A stretch of 64,000 nucleotides of DNA from Cohnella herbarum (lineage in GTDB: Bacteria; Bacillota; Bacilli; Paenibacillales; Paenibacillaceae). The DNA lies in assembly GCF_012849095.1 (NCBI RefSeq), contig NZ_CP051680.1, forward strand, positions 1 to 64,000, written 5' to 3'. A model generated the notes under the pieces. The model had not been told where the DNA came from. It saw only the letters and a program-made list of their open reading frames with translations, and did no database searches. Position numbers and translations under genes: made by a program. Positions 1-8,370 of this stretch are shown piece after piece (the first letter of the stretch is position 1; each line of letters starts with the position of its first letter).

Positions 1-126
1 GATGTAGCGTCTACCAGGCCGATCGTGATACAGCTTATCGCAGATAGTCGTATATTGGCCGAAACGGTAGCTGGCCCACTCGCTGCATTGACGCGCAGCG
101 CGGAGAGGGGATTGGGAATGACATGA
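1..126 (+). CDS. 3' end of an upstream phage gene, probably the tail tape measure protein (partial)
   Basis: Frame 1 is open from the window edge to a TGA at 124-126, giving 41 residues. The TGA overlaps the ATG of the next gene (ATGA at 123-126), which suggests translational coupling. The residues alone do not identify a family. The assignment rests on position: in siphovirus tail modules the gene just before the distal tail protein is normally the tape measure protein, which sets tail length. Confidence 0.45.
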   Translation, partial: DVASTRPIVIQLIADSRILAETVAGPLAALTRSAERGLGMT

Positions 127-941
127 GCATAACGCTAGATGGTATACGCGACGTGGATTTGGGATTCCGTGTGCTGGAGGGGTCGGATGATGCGATCCTT
201 CCGGAAACGATCAATCGTACGATGGCCATATCCGGTAGACAAGGCGCTTGGTATTTTGGTGCAGATCTAGGGTCGAGATATTTTGGATTAAAATGTGCGT
301 TTGTAACTGACGGGACGGATTATGCCATCCCTAGTGCGATAGAGTTGCAGAAATGCGTGAGACGGCTCGCCACTCACCTGACCGATGGATATGGTAAACC
401 GAAAGCGATTGAATTGGTACTTGAGCGAGATCCGGAGAAATATTACACCGTGCGCTATGCGGGGGTATCTCCTATCGAGCGGATCATGTATTCAGCATTT
501 GGCATGTTTACATTACCGCTAGTCGCCTATGATCCAAACGCTTACCTCATTGAACCGATTCTCGACAGCGACATTATTCTTGATAGCGACATCCGTCTGA
601 ATGGCGAAGAATATTCATTTGATGTTTCCGGACCATCCATTAATCTGAACGTCCCTAACGTCGGGTCCCTTATTTCACGGCCGACGATCATCGTAAACGG
701 GAATTATACGAATCTATCGATTTCAGCTAACGGGAAGACGTTCAATTTTAATCAGGCGGCCAGCAATAAAACGCTAACGATAAACGGTGCGGCATTAACT
801 GTCAAATACGATGGAGTGAACGCACTATCTAAAATGAATGGCGATTTCATAGAGATTGTGCCAGGGGATAATCAGGTATCTGTCTCCGGTACTGGCCTTA
901 ATTGCAGTATCACATTTATAGTTGATCCCCAATTTCTATAA
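123..941 (+). CDS. Phage distal tail protein (Dit-like)
   Basis: This 272-residue protein resembles the distal tail (Dit) family of siphoviruses, which form a ring joining the tail tube to the tail tip and adsorption apparatus. The N-terminal 130 residues, with DGIRDVDLGFRV near the start and a PLVAYDPNAY segment near residue 140, look like the Dit core. The C-terminal half is beta-rich with many short hydrophobic strands, like the galectin-type second domain of larger Dit proteins. A purine-rich ribosome site (GGAGAGGGG) lies just upstream. The ATG overlaps the stop of the preceding gene. Classical Dit genes are followed directly by the tail-tip/Tal gene, but here the Tal-like gene comes 5 kb later. 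Confidence 0.8.
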   Translation: MSITLDGIRDVDLGFRVLEGSDDAILPETINRTMAISGRQGAWYFGADLGSRYFGLKCAFVTDGTDYAIPSAIELQKCVRRLATHLTDGYGKPKAIELVLERDPEKYYTVRYAGVSPIERIMYSAFGMFTLPLVAYDPNAYLIEPILDSDIILDSDIRLNGEEYSFDVSGPSINLNVPNVGSLISRPTIIVNGNYTNLSISANGKTFNFNQAASNKTLTINGAALTVKYDGVNALSKMNGDFIEIVPGDNQVSVSGTGLNCSITFIVDPQFL

Positions 942-957
942 CAAGGAGGCGAGAAGC

Positions 958-2067
958 GTGCAATATCCAAACGGAAATACGAAGCTCCGGTCCGCATGGC
1001 CGATGTGGGAAGCGAACGACAAAGAGCTAAAGCAACAAATCACTGATCACGAAGCGAAGAAGAATAACCCCCATGCCGTCACAGCCGCCCAAGTAGGTGC
1101 GGAGACGCCCGCAGGCGCGCAAGCGAAGGCAAGTGCGGTACAGACCAATTTGAACACACACACCGCAGATACGACCGTCCACACGAGCCCAGCAGAGAAA
1201 TCGAAGCTTGCAGATATCCAACCGGGGGCTGAGGTAAACCAGAACGCTTATTCGTCTGTCGAAGTCGCTGGACAGCCGGTCTTATCTGCCGATGGTAAGA
1301 CGGCTACGCTTAAGTTCAAGAACGGTACCGGCATCGTATTTACGACGAATCCGACAACTGGAGAGATCACCGCGACAGCGACCGGGGAAGCGACGCCTGG
1401 GCCGCATGGAAGCTCTCACGATCCGGACGGTTCTGATCCGATTCCCGCGCTCGAACAAGTCATTGACGACGTGGTCGATCTTGCCGGTGCAGGCCGGACG
1501 ACGCAGACCGTTAAGGGTAATACGGACGCGATTTCGAATCTCGCCGGAGCGGGACGAACGACAGAGACAGTAAAAGGAAATGCCGACGCACTTGCTGCAC
1601 ATAAGGCGGATTCTGTGACGGATCCTGACGGTGCCCACGGATTTAAAGCGGGAGGTAATATGTGGACGCCCGTGTTAAAAGGGCTAACGACCGCGGGAAC
1701 AAATTCGTACTCGGTGCAGCTTGGATGGTATTACAAATTAGGAAAGTTAGTATTTATGCAAGGTCAAATAGCGCTTACGGCGAAGGACCCCGCTATGGCT
1801 GGGGAGATCGTAATTGATGGTCTTCCGTTTTTTATTCCTGCCGTTGCCGGGAGATCGGTGCCTGGTCAGTCTAGACCAACCAGTGGCATTACGGTAGGGA
1901 CCGATGAGCAACTGATTTCTGCGTGCTTTTTGATGCAATCTACGACGCACTTCTATCCGTTCATGATGTATAACAAAACAACAAAAATTACGCGAAACCC
2001 TTCTGCTGGTGACATCTCCGACAGCTTTGGTGTAGCTTTTTCGGCGGTCTATGAAACTATTTCTTGA
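958..2067 (+). CDS. Phage tail fibre-like protein with collar-type motif
   Basis: I chose GTG 958 because AAGGAGG at 943-949 sits 8 bases upstream; an earlier in-frame ATG at 922 lies inside the previous gene and has no ribosome site. The product is 369 residues. NNPHAVTAAQVGAETP near residue 40 is the repeat typical of phage tail fibre and tail collar proteins. A Gly/Ala/Thr-rich shaft follows with two copies of a LAGAGRTT-TVKGN repeat, then HGSSHDPDGSDP. The last 130 residues look like a compact receptor-binding head. It probably trimerises and binds the host surface. The stop is TGA at 2065, and the following DUF4434 reading frame continues in the same frame. Confidence 0.8.
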   Translation: MQYPNGNTKLRSAWPMWEANDKELKQQITDHEAKKNNPHAVTAAQVGAETPAGAQAKASAVQTNLNTHTADTTVHTSPAEKSKLADIQPGAEVNQNAYSSVEVAGQPVLSADGKTATLKFKNGTGIVFTTNPTTGEITATATGEATPGPHGSSHDPDGSDPIPALEQVIDDVVDLAGAGRTTQTVKGNTDAISNLAGAGRTTETVKGNADALAAHKADSVTDPDGAHGFKAGGNMWTPVLKGLTTAGTNSYSVQLGWYYKLGKLVFMQGQIALTAKDPAMAGEIVIDGLPFFIPAVAGRSVPGQSRPTSGITVGTDEQLISACFLMQSTTHFYPFMMYNKTTKITRNPSAGDISDSFGVAFSAVYETIS

Positions 2068-2124
2068 AAGGGTAAGGCCACCGATGGAATCGTCGGTGGA
2101 TACACGGTTATTCCTTACGGAACG

Positions 2125-3372
2125 GTGAGTGACGGGGCGACAATTGAACAAATACTGACCGTGCAGAATGACGGCGAAACAACTGAAACCTATACGGTTA
2201 AATTCTTCAAGGGTACAAACGAGGAGAGCGATAAGATTTTTGAGCATTCTTATACGCTTGATCCTAAAATGTACACAGTCGTTCGATTGAACGTGAATGC
2301 ATCAGAGTTAGGGATCGGCAACAAGGAGTTGTTGTATGAGATACATGCTTCTGGAGGAGGCATTAAAGCTGGTGGTGCAACGATAAAGGTGGTGCCGTCC
2401 GATACAAGAGCGGCGCCAATAATCAACTCAACATTTCTTGACCCCTTATCGTTTCGAACGGGTTTGTATCCAGCACAGCGACCAATTGTCAAGCAAGATG
2501 TGATCGACAAGGTGAACGCCATGGACATGGCTGGAATCAAGACGATCATCATTACCTACGTGGAATACATCACAATTGGCAGAGGGGCATTTTACCCGTC
2601 ATCTATTCCGGAATTATTGTCACAGCCAAGTGCATTAGATTTCGATTTTGTTGGTACGGTGATGAAGCAAGCGGAGTTGAACGGCCAGAAGATTATCCTT
2701 GGTATCGGACGCGGGAACGATCCTGAATTAACGTACAACGGATGTACAGACGTTAATAGGCTGGCCAAAGCGATGACGCTTGCTAGTAAGGTAATCGAAG
2801 AATTGTTTACTTTGTATGGGGCAAATCCTTGCTTTTACGGCTGGTACATCACTCATGAAACTGGCAATATCGATTACGCGAAACCTTATTACAACTACAT
2901 TGCCGATCTATGTCACAGTTTAACGCCTGACAAACCCGTAGTTATCTCTCCGGATGGGAATGCGTCGGCAAGCCAATCAATCATTAATGCCAGCAACTGC
3001 GATATCTTTATCTATCAAGATGCGGTAGGTGCTGGCTACGTACCTTTCGAGTACACATGGAATCCACAAAATCGTATCAACATGCTGCCAGGCTTGTTTG
3101 CGAATTATGCAAGTTGGCACTCTAATCCATCAAAGCACATTTGGGCAAACGTTGAAGTTTTTCAGATGGACGGGCCGACTTATGCGAATGCATATTCTGC
3201 TGAATGGAGTAGAGTATTGCAACAGATCAACATTGAGAAAAATTATGTGAGCAATATCTGTATGTATGACTTTGGCGGTTTTATGGAGACGAGTGAATCC
3301 ACTGCTCAGTTAGGCGGTCCGAAGGCGGTTAAGCTGTACAATGATTATCAAGAGTATCGTGCTACATTTTAG
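2125..3372 (+). CDS. DUF4434-like TIM-barrel protein in the tail module (putative glycan-acting)
   Basis: The 415-residue product has an N-terminal beta-sandwich-like segment of about 90 residues (SDGATIEQILTVQNDG) followed by a probable glycoside hydrolase-like barrel. FYGWYITHETGN, KPVVISPDGN, CDIFIYQDAVGAGYVPFEY and the final CMYDFGGFM are features I associate with DUF4434 proteins. A role in binding or cutting a surface polysaccharide is plausible but inferred. The start is uncertain: GTG 2125 lacks a clear ribosome site, though it overlaps as GTGA with a 14-codon frame beginning at ATG 2084. The frame upstream is open back to the TGA of the tail fibre gene, so these two reading frames may once have been one gene. 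Confidence 0.65.
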   Translation: MSDGATIEQILTVQNDGETTETYTVKFFKGTNEESDKIFEHSYTLDPKMYTVVRLNVNASELGIGNKELLYEIHASGGGIKAGGATIKVVPSDTRAAPIINSTFLDPLSFRTGLYPAQRPIVKQDVIDKVNAMDMAGIKTIIITYVEYITIGRGAFYPSSIPELLSQPSALDFDFVGTVMKQAELNGQKIILGIGRGNDPELTYNGCTDVNRLAKAMTLASKVIEELFTLYGANPCFYGWYITHETGNIDYAKPYYNYIADLCHSLTPDKPVVISPDGNASASQSIINASNCDIFIYQDAVGAGYVPFEYTWNPQNRINMLPGLFANYASWHSNPSKHIWANVEVFQMDGPTYANAYSAEWSRVLQQINIEKNYVSNICMYDFGGFMETSESTAQLGGPKAVKLYNDYQEYRATF

Positions 3373-3458
3373 TCATGTTAACTGTATGAATAATATAGAA
3401 ATATTTAGTATTCAGTGGTAGACTGGGGAATAAACCCATCTACTACTGGAGGATATGT

Positions 3459-4463
3459 ATGCTATCTATTCTGGAGAAGCTTCGCATACACAAAGAAACG
3501 AGTGTACCAATTAATACTCTAACCGTAGAGACGTCAAATCTCTGTAACTTCCGTTGTCAAATGTGCGTGTCGCATGGTGGCGAATTAATAAATGGTCAGT
3601 CTAATTTCGCTAAGCACCTTCCGCCATTTATTGATGTTGATTTGTTCAAAAAGATTGCCGATCAGTACAAAGCACTTCCGCAAGAAGGTACCAAATTATT
3701 GCTTCCGCAGTATCGGGGCGAATGCTTAATGCACCCAAAGATTTTTAGTATTTTTGCTCACTTGGAAGAAATCGATATGGACTTTGGATTTACAACAAAC
3801 GCATCTCTGTTGACTCCCGATAAGAGTCGGAAACTGCTTGCAAATAAGAACTTCAGAACAATTGCATTTTCTTTCGACGGCGCTACAAAAGAGACCTTTG
3901 AAAAAATCCGATGCAACGGCAAGTATGAGGATGTTTTGGCAAACATTAACTTTTTTATGGAACACGCTCAGCCCCGCATTGAGGCAGGAACTATGGTAGT
4001 CAGCATTAACTACACTCTGCAACCTGACAATGAACACGAAGTTGACCAGTTTATCGCAAACTGGGTGGACAGGGTTTACTCTGTATCCATCAGCAATGTG
4101 AACGTGTTGGGCAGGCCCACGAAATTTCACTATGAAGTTGCACAAAGGGTAGCGTGCCCGGATTTAAAGCGGTTTGTGGTCGTCTTGACAAACGGCGATG
4201 TGATTCCGTGTTGTCGCGATTACGAATATGCGCTAGATATGGGCAACATCGATAAGACGAGTCTGCAAGAGGTTTGGAACGGCAAGAAATATAAAGGTTT
4301 AAGAAAGCTCCACAATGAAGGTAAATGGGACAAAATGCCTCATCCTTGTAATAAATGCGACTCTTGGTCAATTAATACTGACAATAAAGTAGATGTCGAG
4401 AACGGGATTCAGATCACTACAACGCCATTCACAAAGTATTATCATAGACTGAGAACTTCATAG
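3459..4463 (+). CDS. Radical SAM/SPASM-domain protein
   Basis: This 334-residue protein has the radical SAM cluster CNFRCQMC (C29, C33, C36), which binds the 4Fe-4S cluster that cleaves S-adenosylmethionine. The C-terminal third is SPASM-like, with a CPD cysteine, a CC pair after TNGDVIP, the EVWNGKKYKGLR segment and a closing CNKC, enough to bind auxiliary clusters. SPASM enzymes modify peptides or act on sugars and other small molecules; the substrate here is not visible. GGAGG lies 7 bases before ATG 3459. It sits between the DUF4434 gene and the XRE-recombinase pair inside the tail module, an unusual place, and is followed by a terminator. Nearby tail proteins are possible substrates by inference only. 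Confidence 0.85.
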   Translation: MLSILEKLRIHKETSVPINTLTVETSNLCNFRCQMCVSHGGELINGQSNFAKHLPPFIDVDLFKKIADQYKALPQEGTKLLLPQYRGECLMHPKIFSIFAHLEEIDMDFGFTTNASLLTPDKSRKLLANKNFRTIAFSFDGATKETFEKIRCNGKYEDVLANINFFMEHAQPRIEAGTMVVSINYTLQPDNEHEVDQFIANWVDRVYSVSISNVNVLGRPTKFHYEVAQRVACPDLKRFVVVLTNGDVIPCCRDYEYALDMGNIDKTSLQEVWNGKKYKGLRKLHNEGKWDKMPHPCNKCDSWSINTDNKVDVENGIQITTTPFTKYYHRLRTS

Positions 4464-4474
4464 GTGTTTAAACT

Positions 4475-4503
4475 AGAGTCCATTTATTGGGCTCTTTTCT
4501 TTT
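4475..4503 (+). terminator. Rho-independent terminator after the radical SAM gene
   Basis: AGAGTCC at 4475-4481 pairs with GGGCTCT at 4489-4495, allowing one G-T pair, around a 7-base loop. A T-rich tail TTTTCTTTT follows. It closes the transcript of the tail fibre, DUF4434 and radical SAM genes. Confidence 0.75.
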
Positions 4504-4555
4504 AACGTAGTAGGACGATTATACGCAGCAGTCGAAGGCAGAAAAATAGACCGGA

Positions 4556-4762
4556 TCACTCCGGTCTAAGTTCTAATACGTCGGTTATTTGGCAATTCAG
4601 TACCTCGCAAATCTTCGCGAGATTATCGAGTGGAATTCGTTTGGTTTTGTTCTGGCACATCTCGTTTATCGACGGTTGCCGAATATCGGCAAGGCGCGCC
4701 AGCTCATGTTGTGACATATCCCTTTCAACAAGCAGTTGGTCGAGCTTGATGATAATTTTCAC
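4556..4762 (-). CDS. XRE-family helix-turn-helix repressor
   Basis: This is a 68-residue Cro/C1-type regulator made of little more than the helix-turn-helix: KLDQLLVERDMSQHELARLADIRQPSINEMCQNKT, then IPLDNLAKICEVLNCQITDVLEL. I chose GTG at 4762 because GGAGGG precedes it by 5 bases on the minus strand; an ATG further upstream has no ribosome site. It is divergent from the tyrosine recombinase at 4851, and the intergenic region holds two inverted-repeat operators. It most likely represses the recombinase and itself. Its place inside the tail module rather than next to phage early genes is odd. Confidence 0.85.
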   Translation of the reverse strand: MKIIIKLDQLLVERDMSQHELARLADIRQPSINEMCQNKTKRIPLDNLAKICEVLNCQITDVLELRPE

Positions 4763-4780
4763 ATAAACCCTCCGTATATT

Positions 4781-4836
4781 TGATACGTTTAGCGTATTAC
4801 GATACACTAGAATTAGTCAATACGTTAAACGTATCG
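4781..4836. promoter_or_regulatory. Paired palindromic operators between the XRE gene and the recombinase
   Basis: ATACGTTTAGCGTAT (4783-4797) and ATACGTTAAACGTAT (4820-4834) are 15-base inverted repeats. The second is a perfect palindrome with 7-base arms around a central A. The two lie 37 bases apart and in mirrored orientation match at 18 of 20 positions. They occupy the divergent promoter region and are the probable binding sites of the XRE protein. Confidence 0.8.
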
Positions 4837-4850
4837 AATGGGGGTATTAT

Positions 4851-5843
4851 ATGCAAGCAGCCGGAGAACATTTGTTGTCGCAGGTTACCCAGTCGTTATA
4901 TGGTTTTTGTTCTGGAATTGACATAGTTGAGTTACGAATGAAGCTATCGGAGATTATATCGGAGTACGACATCAAGCGAATCGAGAGCGAAGTGGCACAT
5001 CCGGATTTGAAAGAAAAAATAGAACTGTCCCTAGCCGGGAAGCAACTCGAAGGATTGAGCAAGATCACGCTTGATGGATACCGAATTCACCTTCGTATCT
5101 TCGCAGATGGTGTCAAAAAGAAAGTCGATGATGTGACGACAGCGGATATTCGAGTGTACCTCGCCAGGTACAAGGATCAGAAAATCGCAACGATTTCGAC
5201 CAAGCTCTCTGTACTTAAATCCTTTTTCGGGTGGCTGACCGCCGAAGAGATCCTGCCCCGTGATCCTACCACCAAGATCAAACCTCCTAAGAAGGAAAAG
5301 AGATTACCGAAGGCATTGTCGATCGAAGAGCTAGAAATGCTTAGGGAAGCTTGCCAGAATGTTAGGCAGCGTACATTGATCGAAATACTTTACGCCACTG
5401 GTTGCAGACTGTCAGAGGTCTACGCAATAAATCGCAAGGATATCGATTACAATACGCAAAGTTGCCGAGTGATTGGGAAAGGTAACAAGGAACGCGAAGT
5501 ATACTTCAGCTTCAAGGCGCTGTTTCATTTGAAGAAGTACCTTTTCAGCCGTGGAGATCAGGAGTCGGCATTGTTCATCACGGAGCGACAACCCTACCGG
5601 CGGCTATCTAAGCGAGGCATCCAACGTGAAATTGGGATTATCGCGGCGGCGGCCGGACTCCAGAAGAAGGTTAGCCCACATACACTCCGGCACACGTTCG
5701 CGACGCTGACCCTAAACAACGGTGCCGATCTTGTAGCCGTTCAAGAGTTATTAGGCCATGAGAACCCGGCGACGACTCAGATTTATGCTTCGATCACCGC
5801 TGAACGCAAGAGAGAACAACATAGAAAACATTTAGTCCAATAA
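4851..5843 (+). CDS. Tyrosine recombinase/integrase (XerC/D type)
   Basis: This 330-residue protein has an N-terminal SAM-like core-binding domain (about 55-145) and a C-terminal catalytic domain. The catalytic set is complete: R186 in TGCRLSEV, K210 in GKGNKE, H277 and R280 in SPHTLRHT, H303 in LGHEN, and nucleophile Y312. It cuts and rejoins DNA through a phosphotyrosine link. It resembles Xer-like recombinases more than long phage integrases with an arm-binding domain. It could be the prophage integrase or a dedicated recombinase for the surrounding tail cassette. ATG 4851 follows a GGGGG run and begins just after the second operator. Confidence 0.9.
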   Translation: MQAAGEHLLSQVTQSLYGFCSGIDIVELRMKLSEIISEYDIKRIESEVAHPDLKEKIELSLAGKQLEGLSKITLDGYRIHLRIFADGVKKKVDDVTTADIRVYLARYKDQKIATISTKLSVLKSFFGWLTAEEILPRDPTTKIKPPKKEKRLPKALSIEELEMLREACQNVRQRTLIEILYATGCRLSEVYAINRKDIDYNTQSCRVIGKGNKEREVYFSFKALFHLKKYLFSRGDQESALFITERQPYRRLSKRGIQREIGIIAAAAGLQKKVSPHTLRHTFATLTLNNGADLVAVQELLGHENPATTQIYASITAERKREQHRKHLVQ

Positions 5844-5880
5844 GCCCCTTTGAGGGCTATTTCTTTTGGAGGGATAACCA

Positions 5881-7746
5881 GTGATTAAAGTGTACGATCA
5901 TAATATGAAACTTGTTGCCTACCTCGAAAATGCATTTACAGTTGGTTACGAGACGCCCTTCAATGGACTTTGGAAAGCGTCTTTTTCTTTGCCAGCCAAC
6001 GATCCGAAAAACGAAGAATGCCTGCCTCTTCGATTCGTAGAGATATTTGATGGAGAAGAACGGCTCGATCTCTTTCGAATTATTCCGAAAGTGGCTAGAC
6101 GATCAGCGGACGGGCTCATGGTTACCTATAATTGCGAACACGTGCTTGCGACGCTGCTGGACGATGTAATGTTCCAGTTTCATACAGTCGGAAACCTCGG
6201 TTACTACACGAAAGACGTTTTGGAGTATGTTCTTTCGCGGCAAGTCATTAAGCGTTGGAAGGTAGGGACAGTTTCGTTCAATCGTCAATTCGAGTACAAC
6301 TGGGAAAACGAGAATCTCCTTGGTGCTCTCTTCTCTGTGCCGAAACCTTTTACAGATGAGTATCAATGGACTTGGGACACGACGACCGCGCCTTGGACGC
6401 TCAACCTTGTAGCACCGTCACAAGAAGTGGAAGCGTATATCCGGTACGGTGTAAATCTCAGGGGGATTGAAAAGACGACAGATCCAACGAATCTATGCAC
6501 GAGGTTGTTTTGTCTTGGATACGGTGAAGGAGTCAACCAATTGACGATCTCCGATATCAATGGCGGTCTACCTTATCTTGATTCGGATACGCAATCACAG
6601 TACGGCGTGATCACTCGAATATGGACGGACCGGCGGTTTACGAGTGCTGAAACGCTTAAAGCCCGTGGGACAGCATTGTTGGAAGAATCGAAGCATCCAC
6701 GCGTCTCGTATGTTGTTCAAGCAGGGGAGTTGTACGCTCTAACCAATGATCCTATAGATCGATTCCGCGGCGGGGCACTTGTCCGTGTACAAGATGCTGA
6801 GATGGGCGAGGATATTACGATTCGAGTAGTAAATAAACGGAAAAGCGATATTTATGGTCAGCCAGGTGCTGTGGAGCTTGAGATAGCTAACCGTCTCATT
6901 GATATCGCGGGGAGCATGGCGGACTTGGCTAATCGGCAGAGAATTGGTGAAGTTTACGCTCAAGGAGCGACTAACGTCGATACTCACGATTTCGCCGATA
7001 ACTGCGATCCGACCCATCCGGCCAAGCTTAGGTTTTGGATTCCTGAAGAGGCTGTGCGGATCAACAAGGTACGGCTGTCCTATGAAAGCCAACATTTCCG
7101 GGGATATAGTAAGGCCATCGAGGGCGGGGGGGCGATCGCTACATCGAGTGGGGCAAGCAGTACCACGACGACGGGGCCAAGTAGCACCGTAACGACGCAA
7201 CCAATATCGCAAACTAACGATACCAGGAATGGAGGCGTTGTTAGCTATGAGCCTGCATTTACAACTCCAAACACCATGGAGACGGTCGGTGACCATAACC
7301 ATGGAATTGCTCCTGGTACTTTATTAATGACAAGTGGTGGAGGCGTTGTGACTTGGTCGCCTTCAGGATCGCATCAACATAAGATTGGATACCATTACCA
7401 TCTAAATGATATACCAGCACATACGCATGGTATGGACCATACGCACAATATGCCTCATACACACACGATCAACTTACCGAACCATACACATAACATCCAA
7501 TTCGGAATATACGAAGGACCAATACCGACGGCTATGGGGTTGCTCGTTGACGGTAATAACGTACCGGGGTCGGCGATCAGTGCGAATGAATTGGACCTGT
7601 TGCCATACTTGAGCAAGGACGGAGAGGGGAAAATAATAAGAGGCCAATGGCATACGATTGAACTCGTACCCAATGGCCTCGGAAGGATTGTTGCATCGGT
7701 AGTCATTCAATTGTTTGTACAAAGTCGCGGAGGCGGGGATTACTAG
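5881..7746 (+). CDS. Phage minor structural / tail-tip protein (Tal-like)
   Basis: The product is 621 residues, starting at GTG 5881 behind GGAGGG. The first 350 residues (MIKVYDHNMKLVAYLENA, then YNCEHVLATLLDD and VNLRGIEKTTDPTNLCTRLFCLGYGEG) resemble the N-terminal region of phage minor structural and prophage tail proteins, which form the tail-tip hub. The C-terminal part is a low-complexity Ser/Thr linker followed by a His-rich segment with repeated HTH motifs (about 465-540), typical of tail fibre tips where His residues coordinate metal. No endopeptidase active site is evident to me. It overlaps the convergent copper amine oxidase-like gene by 4 bases at the stops. Confidence 0.85.
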   Translation: MIKVYDHNMKLVAYLENAFTVGYETPFNGLWKASFSLPANDPKNEECLPLRFVEIFDGEERLDLFRIIPKVARRSADGLMVTYNCEHVLATLLDDVMFQFHTVGNLGYYTKDVLEYVLSRQVIKRWKVGTVSFNRQFEYNWENENLLGALFSVPKPFTDEYQWTWDTTTAPWTLNLVAPSQEVEAYIRYGVNLRGIEKTTDPTNLCTRLFCLGYGEGVNQLTISDINGGLPYLDSDTQSQYGVITRIWTDRRFTSAETLKARGTALLEESKHPRVSYVVQAGELYALTNDPIDRFRGGALVRVQDAEMGEDITIRVVNKRKSDIYGQPGAVELEIANRLIDIAGSMADLANRQRIGEVYAQGATNVDTHDFADNCDPTHPAKLRFWIPEEAVRINKVRLSYESQHFRGYSKAIEGGGAIATSSGASSTTTTGPSSTVTTQPISQTNDTRNGGVVSYEPAFTTPNTMETVGDHNHGIAPGTLLMTSGGGVVTWSPSGSHQHKIGYHYHLNDIPAHTHGMDHTHNMPHTHTINLPNHTHNIQFGIYEGPIPTAMGLLVDGNNVPGSAISANELDLLPYLSKDGEGKIIRGQWHTIELVPNGLGRIVASVVIQLFVQSRGGGDY

Positions 7747-8273
7747 AAGCTTTCTAAGGTGAAGGAGTTAAAAAACACCTCTCCGTCCTTAACTGTTACG
7801 CTAATACCACCTTGATAAAGGCCGACTTCGCCTTCTTCTGGCAGTCTAATAGTGAGAGATTTATCTCCACGAGAGATGATGAGTTTACTAGCATCATCGG
7901 TCTTAGCGACCGTAATTCCTTTGATTTTGAGGTCACTTACACTAACCCACTCTGTTTCCGTTGCAGTCTCTGAGGTGATTGGCTCCACTGGTTCCACATC
8001 CTTTTCTGTTTGATCGAGCGTAATCGTTCCGGATTTAAATCCGACATTGTATCCTAAAATCTTCCCGGCCTCGCGCAGAGGGACATAGGTGGTGCCATTG
8101 TATGCGATTGGTGCATTTCCGAGCTTTACGTTCTTTCCGTCCACCTTAACGGTGTAATCTGGTCTGAGGATTGCTGAAATCTTAGAAAAACTTTCAGCGG
8201 CAAATGATTGAGTCGAGATGGTAAATAAAGCACCAGCTACAAAAGCGATAGTAACTGCTTTCAAGTTTTTCAA
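7743..8273 (-). CDS. Secreted protein with copper amine oxidase N-terminal-like domain (prophage moron)
   Basis: This 176-residue protein has a signal peptide (MKNLKAVTIAFVAGALFTIS...SFAA, cleavage near residue 25) and then the stalk-type domain common in Paenibacillaceae (YTVKVDGKNVKL...APIAYNGTTYVPLREAGKILG). This domain normally occurs on extracytoplasmic proteins, alone or beside catalytic domains; no catalytic domain is present here. The gene is on the opposite strand to the phage genes on both sides, so it looks like an independently expressed moron. The likely start is TTG 8273. AAGGAG lies about 14 bases upstream, longer than usual, so the start is uncertain. Confidence 0.8.
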   Translation of the reverse strand: MKNLKAVTIAFVAGALFTISTQSFAAESFSKISAILRPDYTVKVDGKNVKLGNAPIAYNGTTYVPLREAGKILGYNVGFKSGTITLDQTEKDVEPVEPITSETATETEWVSVSDLKIKGITVAKTDDASKLIISRGDKSLTIRLPEEGEVGLYQGGISVTVKDGEVFFNSFTLESF

Positions 8274-8370
8274 TGGAGAACTTCAACTCCTTTTTTCATA
8301 GATTATACCATATATAACATGATTCGACCCCGACAGGTTTAGGGGTCTATTGTCGTTGGGGGTGGGGCGG

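Noticed and set aside
922..957. ATG 922 as start of the tail fibre gene
   Set aside because: It lies inside the preceding gene without a ribosome site, whereas GTG 958 has AAGGAGG at ideal spacing.
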